Assembly (NCBI GenBank): GCA_029906195.1
Contig: JARWSJ010000002.1
Span: 930,001 to 994,000 of the forward strand
Direction of reading: 5' to 3'
DNA length: 64,000 nucleotides
Source: Chitinophagaceae bacterium 26-R-25
Lineage (GTDB): Bacteria > Bacteroidota > Bacteroidia > Chitinophagales > Chitinophagaceae
Below, one piece after another: positions 43,468 through 51,824 of the stretch (positions within the stretch are counted from its first letter, which is position 1; the number at the start of each line of letters is the position of its first letter). The position numbers and the translations under genes were made by a program. Below the pieces are notes generated by a model. That model searched no databases. It had not been told where the DNA came from and saw only the letters and a list, made by a program, of their open reading frames with translations.

Positions 43468-45048
43468 ATGAAACTCAATAATAAAATTTTTATAGCCCTT
43501 GTGGCAATCGTTGCACTTGCATCGTGCAAGAAAAGCTTTCTTGAAAAAACGCCTGTCGATGCTATTGCGCAGGAAGATTTTTATAAAACACCAGATGATG
43601 CTTTCAAAGCATTGGTGGCATCATACAATGTGTTGGACCTAACGGGTTATGGCAACATTGTGCTTAGCTCAGAGATCACGTCCGACGATTGTTTCGGCGG
43701 TGGTGGGTTGGCTGACAATGGTCCAAGACAGTGGGATAAGTTCCAGGATTATACCAACCTGAATTCAGATGCGTGGAAGAAATACTACCAGGGCATTTAC
43801 AGAGCCAATGTGCTTCTTTCTCAAATGGACAATGTAAATTTTGGAACAACACCGGAATTGAAAAGTCAGTATTTGGGTGAGACCTACTTCCTGAGAGCTT
43901 ACTATTATTTTGATTTGGTGCGCATGTTTGGTAATGTGCCTTTGCTTATAAAGCCGATTGAGGGTAGTAATTACTACATACCACAATCTTCTGCTGACAG
44001 CGTGTACCGCTTGATTGCATCAGACCTTAAACAAGCAATTACATTGTTAACGCCTTCTGCGGTTGGTTATTCTTCCATTAAAGCAACTGACTACGGCCGT
44101 GCCACAAAATGGGCCGCAGAAGCATTGATGGCAAGAGTGTATTTGTATTATACAGGGTATTACTCAAAGCCAGATCTGATGGGCGTTTTTACAAAACAAG
44201 ATGCAACTGCTGCTGTAGAGGACGTGATCAAAAACAGTGGATATGGTTTGGTTGACAAGTTTGCAAACTTGTGGAGACCAGCATCAGGAACGAGTTTCGC
44301 GGGACAAAACAACAAAGAAGGTGTCTTCGTAATTCAATATACGGATCAGGGTAAGGGAGATTGGAACAAGCAAAACGGTAATCGCTTCCAGGTAATGGTG
44401 GGCCTTCGCAACCAGGCACTGGGCAACTATTACAAAGGTTGGGGCATAGCAACAGTGAACAATGCATTGTGGAACGCTTACGATGCAACTGACACCAGGA
44501 GAGGAAGCTCTATTATTTCAATTGCCGATGAACACCTGACTTACACAGTGGGCGATCAATATCAATACACAGGTTATTTCTGGAAAAAATATGCGCCGGT
44601 AAATGACGCATCAAGGCCGGACGCAAACGGCGGCGATTTTCAAATTGATAACTATGATAACTACGTTGCCATCCGCTTTGCAGATGTATTGCTGATGGGA
44701 GCAGAGTTAAATCTTGCAACAGACCTTGGGAAAGCGCAAGGCTATTACGACCAGATCAGGGACAGGGCTTACGGTGATGCATTGCACAGAAAAACATTGA
44801 CATCCGATGCTGCAGGCTTGAATCTTGTGATGAACGAACGCAGACTGGAACTTGCTCTTGAAGGCCAGCGTTACTGGGATCTGTTAAGACAAGGATTGGA
44901 TGCAACCAAACAAGCCATAGACAACACAACCGGCGGCACTGATTTCAACGTTAGCTTCCGCAAGGAAACGAAAGGTTTGTTTGCTATTCCTGAAGCACAG
45001 ATAGGATTGTCAAACGGAACATTAACGCAAAATGCGGGATGGAATTAA
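43468..45048 (+). CDS. SusD/RagB-family surface glycan-binding lipoprotein (PUL 2)
   Basis: 526 aa with lipobox ALASC (Cys20). SusD features are KSFLEKTPVDAIAQEDFYKTPDDA at the N-terminus, the TPR helix YLGETYFLRAYYYFDLVRMFGNVPLL, WAAEALMARVYLYYTGYY, and the C-terminal YVAIRFADVLLMGAELNLA ... VMNERRLELALEGQRYWDLLRQG ... LFAIPEAQI. The length is normal. It caps the SusC transporter and binds glycan at the surface. It is followed 166 bases later by a lipoprotein in the SusE position. Confidence 0.96.
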   Translation: MKLNNKIFIALVAIVALASCKKSFLEKTPVDAIAQEDFYKTPDDAFKALVASYNVLDLTGYGNIVLSSEITSDDCFGGGGLADNGPRQWDKFQDYTNLNSDAWKKYYQGIYRANVLLSQMDNVNFGTTPELKSQYLGETYFLRAYYYFDLVRMFGNVPLLIKPIEGSNYYIPQSSADSVYRLIASDLKQAITLLTPSAVGYSSIKATDYGRATKWAAEALMARVYLYYTGYYSKPDLMGVFTKQDATAAVEDVIKNSGYGLVDKFANLWRPASGTSFAGQNNKEGVFVIQYTDQGKGDWNKQNGNRFQVMVGLRNQALGNYYKGWGIATVNNALWNAYDATDTRRGSSIISIADEHLTYTVGDQYQYTGYFWKKYAPVNDASRPDANGGDFQIDNYDNYVAIRFADVLLMGAELNLATDLGKAQGYYDQIRDRAYGDALHRKTLTSDAAGLNLVMNERRLELALEGQRYWDLLRQGLDATKQAIDNTTGGTDFNVSFRKETKGLFAIPEAQIGLSNGTLTQNAGWN

Positions 45049-45214
45049 TGTCAAGTCAAAAAGAAAAGGTCAAAATTCAAAAGCCGTTAATAAAGTTCTG
45101 GCACCAAGTAGTTCAAACTAAACGAAAGTTTTCAATTTATAAAACGCCTTGCTAAACGGAGTTTCAATCTCCCAAAAAAATGGGGAGGCCGGGGTGAGGT
45201 TCAAAAAGATCAAA

Positions 45215-46018
45215 ATGAAAAACGTATATATATTCTCAATCGCTGTGATCATGAGCGCTTTTGCTGCATGTTCGCCAAGCGAAAAAAGAGTGGAATTGCC
45301 TGCAATCATCGATAAGTCGCAATTGAAATTTAGTGTAACGCAAAATCCAGGTCATGATAACATCGCTTATCTGAATAGTGAAACGCCAAATGCAAGTCCT
45401 TCGTGGGCCTTTGGTACATCATTCTCTACCCGTGTGAAAGATACGGTACTATTGCCTTTTGGAGGTAGCAACACAATTAAATACGGTGTTATTTCCGGTG
45501 GTGGTTTCGTGCAGGATTCTGTAAAGATCAATGTTACCAAAAACGACAATGAGTTTTTCGCAAATCCAAACTGGAACCTTTTAACCAACGGACAAGCAGG
45601 TAAAACATGGGTGCTTGATATGGTGAATCCAATGGGTTTCTACGGATTGGATTGGGGCAAAGGCGGCTCCGGTGACTGGTCATGGGAACCGGACCTGGCA
45701 AGCAACTCATGGATTATGCCAAGCAGAGATTATGGTGAAATTAAGTTTGACCTGAACGGCAACTTCAACTACACCAAGATATCAAAAGATGCAAGCGGAA
45801 ATGCCTCTACTTGTGTAGGGACCTTCTCTTATGATTTTGCAAACAAGATGATCAATTTGAACGGATGCGAGTTATTGTTCGGCGGAGATTATCACAGTGC
45901 AGTGGCAAACTGGAACTCCGTTAAAGTGATCCGTTTAACAGCAAATGAAGTTGTATTAGGCGTTATAAGAACTGTTGACCCTTGTTATTTGGGATTCAGG
46001 TTTAAGCCGAAACCGTAG
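45215..46018 (+). CDS. SusE-position surface lipoprotein, probable glycan-binding protein
   Basis: 267 aa from the ATG at 45215; the frame is open from 45149, but that stretch includes a GGGGAGG palindrome and gives no signal peptide. The lipobox is FAAC (Cys19). An Ig/PKD-like domain (about 35-115, LPFGGSNTIKYGVISGGGFVQDS) leads to a C-terminal beta-sandwich rich in exposed aromatics (WVLDMVNPMGFYGLDWGKGG, WSWEPDLASNSWIMPSRDYG). This organisation is usual for surface glycan-binding proteins encoded after SusD. No catalytic motif was recognised. Binding specificity is unknown. It is probably the last gene before the Fic insertion. Confidence 0.75.
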   Translation: MKNVYIFSIAVIMSAFAACSPSEKRVELPAIIDKSQLKFSVTQNPGHDNIAYLNSETPNASPSWAFGTSFSTRVKDTVLLPFGGSNTIKYGVISGGGFVQDSVKINVTKNDNEFFANPNWNLLTNGQAGKTWVLDMVNPMGFYGLDWGKGGSGDWSWEPDLASNSWIMPSRDYGEIKFDLNGNFNYTKISKDASGNASTCVGTFSYDFANKMINLNGCELLFGGDYHSAVANWNSVKVIRLTANEVVLGVIRTVDPCYLGFRFKPKP

Positions 46019-46120
46019 GCAATTGAAAATTTAAAATTGAAAGTTGAAAATTGCTCCTACTTGTTGACGAGTATTCGAAAAAGCGAACAACTTTCAATTT
46101 TCCACTTTCAATTCTCAATC
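46019..46120. repeat. Inverted repeat, TTGAAAATTGAAAG family
   Basis: The left arm (46019-46052) begins right after the stop at 46018, and the right arm is 46088-46120. It is the same family as the outer arms at 13429-13606. Confidence 0.9.
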
Positions 46121-46157
46121 ATATTCGGGCGTCTCTTTTTAATTACTATAAGCAAGC

Positions 46158-46209
46158 AAGCATCCGGTGGTGTCGGGCGAAAGCTTCGAAGGCCATCGGA
46201 TTGCTTTTT
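46158..46209 (+). terminator. Probable terminator before the Fic gene
   Basis: AAGC-ATCCGGTGG (46158-46170) pairs with CCATCGGAT-TGCTT (46193-46206), ending in a T run of five. It would end the first part of PUL 2. Confidence 0.55.
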
Positions 46210-46291
46210 GAATGAAGAAAGTTTTTAGGTCTGAATCTGTAAGGTGTCTTTTGGTGCACGTTCTTGATGTTCATATAGAAGTTGCGGCTCG

Positions 46292-46328
46292 CCAGACCTG
46301 ACAGGTTTTTAAAACCTGTTAGGTCTGG
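46292..46328. repeat. Palindrome CCAGACCTGACAGG / CCTGTTAGGTCTGG
   Basis: Near-perfect 18-base arms. The two arms differ at one position, so one strand carries TGA and the other TAA at the same place. It lies upstream of the Fic promoter. Confidence 0.9.
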
Positions 46329-46382
46329 GTGCAACACCGAGCGAAAAGCATAAGGGCTGTTTAATAAGATTGAAATAGCGTA

Positions 46383-46390
46383 TATATTTG
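46383..46390 (+). promoter_or_regulatory. -7 box TATATTTG of the Fic gene
   Basis: An exact TAnnTTTG box 54 bases before the ATG at 46445, so the Fic gene probably has its own promoter inside PUL 2. Confidence 0.6.
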
Positions 46391-46444
46391 TGTTAGACCG
46401 TTATCTTAACCCTGGAACAACTGACATCTTAATTTAAGACTGAC

Positions 46445-47002
46445 ATGAAAAACATAGATAAGAAAAGTTTAGAAAATGCCTACCGCTTGTTTGAAAGTGG
46501 TGACATAAAAAAAATAGAAGTCGGCACCACCAAAAGCTTGCAGGATTTACACAAATATCTGTTTGACGGACTTTTCGATTTTGCAGGAAAAATACGAACA
46601 CAAAATATCTCAAAAGGAGGGTTCAGGTTCGCAACGGCTTTGTATTTGAACGAGATTTTGGCAAAAGTGGAGTTAATGCCGGAAAACACCTTTAAGGAAA
46701 TTATTGCCAAATATGTGGAAATGAATATTGCTCATCCTTTCATGGAAGGCAATGGACGTACTATGCGCATCTGGCTGGATATGGTCTTAAAAGCAAATTT
46801 GAAAAAAGTAGTGAACTGGCAATTTGTGGACAAGACGCTTTACTTACAGGCAATGGAACGCAGCCCTATCAACGATTTGGAATTGAGAACACTGCTTTTC
46901 GAGAATTTGACAGATGAGATAGATAACCGGGAAATTATTTTCAAAGGCATAGATCAATCGTATTACTATGAGGGATATGAAAAACAAGATGATGATCTGT
47001 AG
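46445..47002 (+). CDS. Class III Fic protein (AMP-transferase) with built-in inhibition motif
   Basis: 185 aa. The Fic active site [12 protein letters not shown] is complete, with catalytic His97, and a flap region precedes it ([14 protein letters not shown]). The C-terminus carries SYYYEG (Ser172, Glu176), which fits the inhibitory S-x-x-x-E-(G/N) motif of class III Fic proteins such as NmFic, where the Glu blocks ATP until the protein changes its oligomeric state or modifies itself. No antitoxin gene is next to it, as expected for class III. It probably adenylylates a cytoplasmic target. It sits inside PUL 2 with its own promoter and palindromes on both sides, so it looks like an inserted module. 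Confidence 0.92.
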   Translation: MKNIDKKSLENAYRLFESGDIKKIEVGTTKSLQDLHKYLFDGLFDFAGKIRTQNISKGGFRFATALYLNEILAKVELMPENTFKEIIAKYVEMNIAHPFMEGNGRTMRIWLDMVLKANLKKVVNWQFVDKTLYLQAMERSPINDLELRTLLFENLTDEIDNREIIFKGIDQSYYYEGYEKQDDDL

Positions 47003-47033
47003 TTCAATCGTTGGAGGGGAATTCTCAGGCCTC

Positions 47034-47096
47034 GGTTCGTGTCCCCACGAACCGAAATGAAAATCGAACAACAAATGGTTCGTGGGGACACGAACC
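47034..47096. repeat. Inverted pair of GGTTCGTGTCCCCACGAACC
   Basis: Two 20-base arms (47034-47053 and 47077-47096) are exact reverse complements. Each arm is itself a small hairpin (GGTTCGTG/CACGAACC). Unlike the other families, it carries no stop triplets. Confidence 0.9.
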
Positions 47097-47155
47097 ATGG
47101 CACTTAGCATAACCAAAATGCTCTAACCGCTCCAACATCGATAAACAAACAAAAT

Positions 47156-49579
47156 ATGAATCTCCCATTGATTAAAAAACTCTCTTTTATAATGGCGCTT
47201 TTTATTTCTGCGGCTTCACTTGCGCAGACGAAAAGCACGACCTCTTTCAACAGCAACTGGAAGTTTTATCTAGGTAATGCTACTGATGTTCAGGCGGCAA
47301 CTTTTAACGATGCTTCATGGAGGTCTTTGGATCTTCCGCACGATTGGAGCATTGAATTGCCTTTTGACTCTACAAGCCCCACTGGTACCGGCGGAGGAGC
47401 GCTGAGAGGCGGATTGGGCTGGTACAGAAAAACATTTACAGTGCCCGCTACTTCACAAGGCAAAAAAGTGTTCATCGATTTTGATGGCGTATACATGAAC
47501 AGTGAAGTTTTCATCAATGGACATTCATTGGGAGTAAGACCAAATGGTTTCATCTCTTTCCGCTATGATCTTACTCCTTATCTGCATTACGGCAATGAGA
47601 AAAACATTATTGCCGTGAAAGTAGATAATTCAAAGCAGCCAAATTCGCGCTGGTACAGTGGTTCGGGCATTTACAGGAATGTATGGCTCACTACCGTTAA
47701 CGATATTTTTGTGGACCAGTGGGGAACACATGTGTCGACTCCGCAAGTGGATAATCAATCCGCAAAAGTTGTTTTAACGACCACGGTTAAGAATGCAAAA
47801 CCTGAAAACGGAATCGTTCTGGTGAAAACGTCCCTCTACGATGCTGCCTCCAAAGTTGTCGGGACAAGCAGCAACAATATTGCAGTTCCGCTAAAAGGTA
47901 CCACAAATACAACACAACAATTTTCGATTACAAAACCCAATCTTTGGTCAGTCGACAGACCTTATTTGTACAAGGCCGTAACGCAAATTGTAGAAAACGG
48001 AAAGGTGATTGATGAGTACACCACAAATTTTGGTGTTCGCTATTTCACCTTCGATGTAGATAAAGGGTTTTTCCTCAACGGAAAACATCTGAAAATCCGC
48101 GGCGTTTGTGATCATCATGATCTTGGATGTTTAGGAGCGGCTATCAATACAAGAGCGTTGGAAAGACAATTGCAAATACTAAAAGACATGGGTTGCAATG
48201 CTATCAGAACATCGCACAATCCACCGGCACCGGAGCTTTTGGAGCTTTGTGACAGAATGGGTTTTGTTGTGATGGATGAAGCTTTTGACATGTGGAAGAA
48301 AGAAAAAAATCCGTACGACTATCATTTGTATTGGGATGAATGGCACAAGAAGGATTTAGCTGACCAGGTAATGCGTGACCGCAATCACCCTTCTGTTTTT
48401 ATTTGGAGCGTGGGTAATGAGATTATGGAACAGTGGGATAAAGACGGCGATACACTGGGTGCAGGCATTCTTCGCGAGTTGGTCGGTATCGTAAAATCGC
48501 TGGATGATTCGAGGCCGACCGTTACAGCAAACAACGAACCTGGTAATTATAATGCGCTGCTGAAAACGAATGCCACAGACCTCATTGGTTACAACTATCA
48601 TCATAAGGATTGGGATTCTGCTATCATCAAATGGTACCGCAAGCCGTTCATTGTAACGGAGTCAGTGTCTGCATTGCAAACACGAGGACATTATGATATG
48701 CCATCTGATAGCATTCGTCGCTGGCCGCAGCAATGGGACAAACCCCTGACAGATGCAAACGCAGATCTCACTTGTTCTGCCTATGAAAACTGCGCTACTC
48801 CATGGGGTTCTACACACGAGGAAACTTTGAAGGTCTTTGAAAAATTGGATCATGTTTCGGGTATGTTCATCTGGACAGGCTTTGACTATATCGGCGAACC
48901 AACGCCGTACCCCTGGCCCGCACGCAGTTCATACTTTGGAATCATCGATTTGGCAGGCTTTCCCAAAGATTCGTACTATCTCTATCAAAGCGTTTGGACA
49001 GATAAACCAGTGCTACACATTCTGCCGCATTGGAACTGGAAGCCCGGCCAAACGATTGACGTGTGGGCATACTATAACAACGCCGACGAAGTGGAATTAT
49101 TCGTGAATGGAAAATCCCTGGGCGTTAAAAAGAAAACAGGAGATGATCTGCATGTAATGTGGTGCACTACTTTCGTACCGGGCACATTAAAAGCTGTATC
49201 TCGCAAAAACGGAAAAATAGTTTTAACCAGGGAAGTAAGAACTGCTGGCACTCCGGCAAAAATTACTTTGGTGGTGGACAGAAAATCCATCAAATCCGGC
49301 GACGGCCTTTCTTTTGTAACGGTTCGTGTAGAAGACAAAGATGGTAACCTTGTTCCTGATGCTTCCAATGATGTACAGTTCAAGCTCTCCGGAGGTGCAT
49401 CCATTGCAGGTGTTGACAACGGTTGCCAGACCAGCATGGAGTCATTTAAAGCCAACCACAGAACGGCTTTCAATGGTCTTTGTTTAGCAGTCGTAAAACC
49501 TGCTAAAGCAGGAAAAGTTACGCTTACTGCCACTTCTCGGGGATTAAGTTCAGCAACAGTGAATATTGACGTGAAATAG
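47156..49579 (+). CDS. GH2 beta-galactosidase (PUL 2)
   Basis: 807 aa with a signal peptide (to about residue 23, AASLAQ). Sugar-binding jelly roll (about 30-190, DLPHDWSIELPF, GWYRKTFTVP), Ig-like domain, TIM barrel with acid/base Glu422 in SVGNEIMEQW and nucleophile Glu502 in FIVTESVSAL, then a DUF4982-like domain (about 620-690) and a C-terminal Ig domain (about 705-805, VDRKSIKSGDGLSFVTVRVEDKDGN). This layout is found in beta-galactosidases of plant-glycan PULs. In a xyloglucan setting it would remove beta-galactose so that the GH31 can release xylose. It is separated from the lipoprotein gene by the Fic insertion and is followed by a strong terminator. Confidence 0.95.
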   Translation: MNLPLIKKLSFIMALFISAASLAQTKSTTSFNSNWKFYLGNATDVQAATFNDASWRSLDLPHDWSIELPFDSTSPTGTGGGALRGGLGWYRKTFTVPATSQGKKVFIDFDGVYMNSEVFINGHSLGVRPNGFISFRYDLTPYLHYGNEKNIIAVKVDNSKQPNSRWYSGSGIYRNVWLTTVNDIFVDQWGTHVSTPQVDNQSAKVVLTTTVKNAKPENGIVLVKTSLYDAASKVVGTSSNNIAVPLKGTTNTTQQFSITKPNLWSVDRPYLYKAVTQIVENGKVIDEYTTNFGVRYFTFDVDKGFFLNGKHLKIRGVCDHHDLGCLGAAINTRALERQLQILKDMGCNAIRTSHNPPAPELLELCDRMGFVVMDEAFDMWKKEKNPYDYHLYWDEWHKKDLADQVMRDRNHPSVFIWSVGNEIMEQWDKDGDTLGAGILRELVGIVKSLDDSRPTVTANNEPGNYNALLKTNATDLIGYNYHHKDWDSAIIKWYRKPFIVTESVSALQTRGHYDMPSDSIRRWPQQWDKPLTDANADLTCSAYENCATPWGSTHEETLKVFEKLDHVSGMFIWTGFDYIGEPTPYPWPARSSYFGIIDLAGFPKDSYYLYQSVWTDKPVLHILPHWNWKPGQTIDVWAYYNNADEVELFVNGKSLGVKKKTGDDLHVMWCTTFVPGTLKAVSRKNGKIVLTREVRTAGTPAKITLVVDRKSIKSGDGLSFVTVRVEDKDGNLVPDASNDVQFKLSGGASIAGVDNGCQTSMESFKANHRTAFNGLCLAVVKPAKAGKVTLTATSRGLSSATVNIDVK

Positions 49580-49596
49580 ATTAAATAGTATTTTAC

Positions 49597-49635
49597 AAAA
49601 AGTGCGGTGGGATTTATTTTCACCGCACTTTTTAA
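49597..49635 (+). terminator. Terminator of PUL 2
   Basis: A perfect 13-bp stem AAAAAGTGCGGTG / CACCGCACTTTTT with an 11-base loop, 17 bases after the GH2 stop. Confidence 0.92.
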
Positions 49636-49721
49636 ATTAATAATTGGTAATTAAAAATTAATAAAGCGACATTCTTGGCTTAATGCCTATCCCTTAAGGC
49701 AGCCACCTCGTCGTGGGCATT

Positions 49722-49756
49722 CTACGTTCTGCGTTCAGCATTAAGCGTTAAGCATT
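49722..49756. repeat. Single arm of the GCGTTAAGC family
   Basis: One array of GTTCTGCGTTCAGCATTAAG-type units without a clear left partner. The -7 box of the YdcF gene starts on its last base. Confidence 0.75.
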
Positions 49757-49763
49757 ACTTTTG
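49756..49763 (+). promoter_or_regulatory. -7 box TACTTTTG of the YdcF gene
   Basis: An exact TAnnTTTG match 18 bases before the ATG at 49782. It overlaps the alternative TTG start at 49761, which is therefore unlikely. Confidence 0.65.
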
Positions 49764-49781
49764 CTCCATAATCAACCTTGC

Positions 49782-50534
49782 ATGTTCTTCATTCTCTCGA
49801 AACTCCTTACTGTATTCATTGATCCAACGGCATGGCTGATATTGGTTGTCATATTAGCTGCGTTTCTTAAAAAAGGCAAATGGAAAAAGAGGGCAACTAT
49901 TTTTGCGATCGTTCTATTCATCTTTTTTACGAATGGCGTCATCTACAGTCTCGTCATCAATGCGTGGCAACCTTCGCCCGTAACGCTCACAAAGAAATAT
50001 AGTGCCGGTATCATCCTCGGCGGCTTTACTATTTTTGATGCAAAAGGAAAAGGCTACCTCTCGGCAACTTCAGATAGATTCGTAGCTACTTCCACACTCT
50101 ATCATTCTGGGATTATAAACAAGATTATTGTCTCCGGCGGCGATGGCTCCATTAACCAGGAAAACCCCAAAGAAGCAGATTTTGCAAAATACATGTTTAT
50201 ACAAAATGGGGTTAAAGAGGCAGATGTGTTTGCGGAATCCCGTTCGCGCAACACATTTGAAAATGCGATGTTTTCAAAACGGATGCTTGACTCCTTACAT
50301 TTGCAGCCGCCGTATGTGTTGATTACATCTGCATGTCACATGCCAAGGGCAGAAGGCGTCTTTAGAAAAGCGGGGCTTGATATTGATATTTATCCATGCG
50401 CTTATCAAACGGTTAAAAGTCGTTTTTCTTTTGGTGATTATATCATTCCAGGCATTGATAATCTTGTGCAATGGCGCATTTTTTTAAGAGAGTTTGTTGG
50501 ATATTGGATGTACAAAGTCACTGGGAAATTGTAA
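49782..50534 (+). CDS. YdcF/ElyC-family membrane protein (DUF218)
   Basis: 250 aa. Two N-terminal membrane helices (about 14-30, PTAWLILVVILAAFL, and 38-58, ATIFAIVLFIFFTNGVIYSLV) are followed by a DUF218 domain: GIILGGFTIFDAKGKG, SGIINKIIVSGGDGSINQENPKEAD, ESRSRNTFENAMFSKRML, VLITSACHMPRAEGVFRKAGL. Members such as ElyC and SanA act in envelope biogenesis, probably on lipid carriers, and have a nucleotide-like pocket. The start was chosen because the -7 box covers the earlier one. A GNAT gene follows 35 bases later on the same strand and is probably co-transcribed. Confidence 0.9.
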   Translation: MFFILSKLLTVFIDPTAWLILVVILAAFLKKGKWKKRATIFAIVLFIFFTNGVIYSLVINAWQPSPVTLTKKYSAGIILGGFTIFDAKGKGYLSATSDRFVATSTLYHSGIINKIIVSGGDGSINQENPKEADFAKYMFIQNGVKEADVFAESRSRNTFENAMFSKRMLDSLHLQPPYVLITSACHMPRAEGVFRKAGLDIDIYPCAYQTVKSRFSFGDYIIPGIDNLVQWRIFLREFVGYWMYKVTGKL

Positions 50535-50569
50535 ACAAACGGCAATTTGAAAAGCATAAATCGTGAAGA

Positions 50570-51067
50570 ATGATAAGCATTGAAAAAATAACAGATCACA
50601 ATGGACTCGATCTTTTCCTGCAACTCACAAAAGAATATCTTCTGGAGTTGGGAGAAGATTTGTCATTTCAATCGGTGCAGTCAGAATTAGAAGATCCCTT
50701 ATTAAAATATGGTCCGCCCAAAGGCTTGATATTGATGTCCTTTATGGATGGCGAGGTTGCCGGATGTATCGCGCTTCAGGCTATTTTGCCGCACTATCAT
50801 TTATCAGCTGCCGCCGACAGAAGCAAATATTGTGAAATGAAACGCATGTATGTTAAACCTGCATTCAGGAAACACGGCATTGGAAATATCCTTGTGGAAG
50901 AAATTCTAAAAGAGGCCAAACAGCTAGGCTACACGCACATGTGGCTCGACACCTTAAGCAGAATGCAACCGGCCATTAATTTATACAAACGTCACGGGTT
51001 TAACACCATCGAACCGTATTACCACAATCCGCTGCCGGGTGTGATTTTCATGGAGGCGGAGGTGTGA
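50570..51067 (+). CDS. GNAT-family N-acetyltransferase
   Basis: 165 aa, one GNAT domain. The acetyl-CoA-binding motif A is seen in MYVKPAFRKHGIGNILVEEIL (the R-x-x-G-x-G/A form is RKHGIG), with the preceding strand AGCIALQAILP and the C-terminal LYKRHGFNTIEPYYHNP. The substrate is unknown. It is 35 bases after the YdcF gene. Its TGA stop is at the edge of an inverted repeat shared with the convergent YigZ gene. Confidence 0.88.
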   Translation: MISIEKITDHNGLDLFLQLTKEYLLELGEDLSFQSVQSELEDPLLKYGPPKGLILMSFMDGEVAGCIALQAILPHYHLSAAADRSKYCEMKRMYVKPAFRKHGIGNILVEEILKEAKQLGYTHMWLDTLSRMQPAINLYKRHGFNTIEPYYHNPLPGVIFMEAEV

Positions 51068-51222
51068 TAATTTGATAATTTGAAGATTTGAGAATTTGAA
51101 AATGCTTGAGGTCGGTCATTGTTATTAATAAATTATCAACCTTTAAAGCTGCCATTAATAAACAACTAATGTTACATCGAACGAATTTTCAAATTAGCAC
51201 ATTTTCAAATTTTCAAATTTTC
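51065..51222. repeat. Inverted repeat, AATTTGATAATTTGAA family
   Basis: The left arm (51065-51103) starts at the GNAT stop, and the right arm (51183-51222) contains the TGA stop of YigZ (51213-51215, minus strand). Confidence 0.9.
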
Positions 51223-51818
51223 TTCACTTCCACATTCCGCAACTCCTCCAATTTGTACACCACTTCTTGCAGTCGCGTTTTAGGAATGCCTATAATCAAA
51301 TGACTGAATAATTGAATTTCCTGTTTAATGATCGTGCAGCCTGTTTGTTTAACGATCATCATTACATCGTTCATACAGGTATAATCGAAATCAACTTTGT
51401 AAGATACCTCTACAGGCCTTTGGGAAATGGGCAGGACCTGCAAAACCAATGAGGCGGCGGTTTTGTAAGCGTTGATCAAACCGGGCACACCCAATAATGT
51501 GCCGCCAAAATAGCGAACGACAACAACAAGTGTGTTCACGAGTTGTTTACTATCGATCTGACCAAGAATAGGTTTACCCGCCGTTCCGGAAGGCTCGCCG
51601 GCATCGCTTACTCGAAAATTATTGCCATCCAACCCGAGGCGGTAAGCAAAGCAATGGTGAGAAGCTTTGGGATGTTCTTTTTTCAGCTCAGCTAATTTTG
51701 CTTTGAAATCGTCCGCATCTTTAATAGGAAAAGCATAGGCAATAAACTTGCTTCCTTTGTCCTTGTATTCCGCAACGGCTGATTTGTCGATAGTATAATA
51801 AAATTCCTGGTCGCTCAT
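51213..51818 (-). CDS. YigZ/IMPACT-family protein (UPF0029)
   Basis: 201 aa. The N-terminal UPF0029 domain (about 15-125) has SKFIAYAFPIKDADDFKAKL, ASHHCFAYRLG, SDAGEPSGTAGKPIL and VVVVRYFGGTLLGVPGLINAYK, the family's conserved core. A ferredoxin-like C-terminal domain follows (about 140-198). Members are linked to translation control and nucleotide or RNA binding; the biochemical function is unsettled. The gene begins 6 bases after the ribD stop, so the two are one operon. It ends inside an inverted repeat. Confidence 0.93.
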   Translation of the reverse strand: MSDQEFYYTIDKSAVAEYKDKGSKFIAYAFPIKDADDFKAKLAELKKEHPKASHHCFAYRLGLDGNNFRVSDAGEPSGTAGKPILGQIDSKQLVNTLVVVVRYFGGTLLGVPGLINAYKTAASLVLQVLPISQRPVEVSYKVDFDYTCMNDVMMIVKQTGCTIIKQEIQLFSHLIIGIPKTRLQEVVYKLEELRNVEVKKI

Positions 51819-51824
51819 GTTTGG

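Noticed and set aside
46130-47110. Fic region as an insertion sequence or toxin-antitoxin pair
   Set aside because: There is no transposase, no target duplication could be identified, and no antitoxin gene adjoins; class III Fic proteins carry their own inhibition motif.
51106-51303. 65-residue open frame on the + strand
   Set aside because: It lies mostly in the AATTTGAA inverted repeat and the end of yigZ, and reads as repeat sequence.
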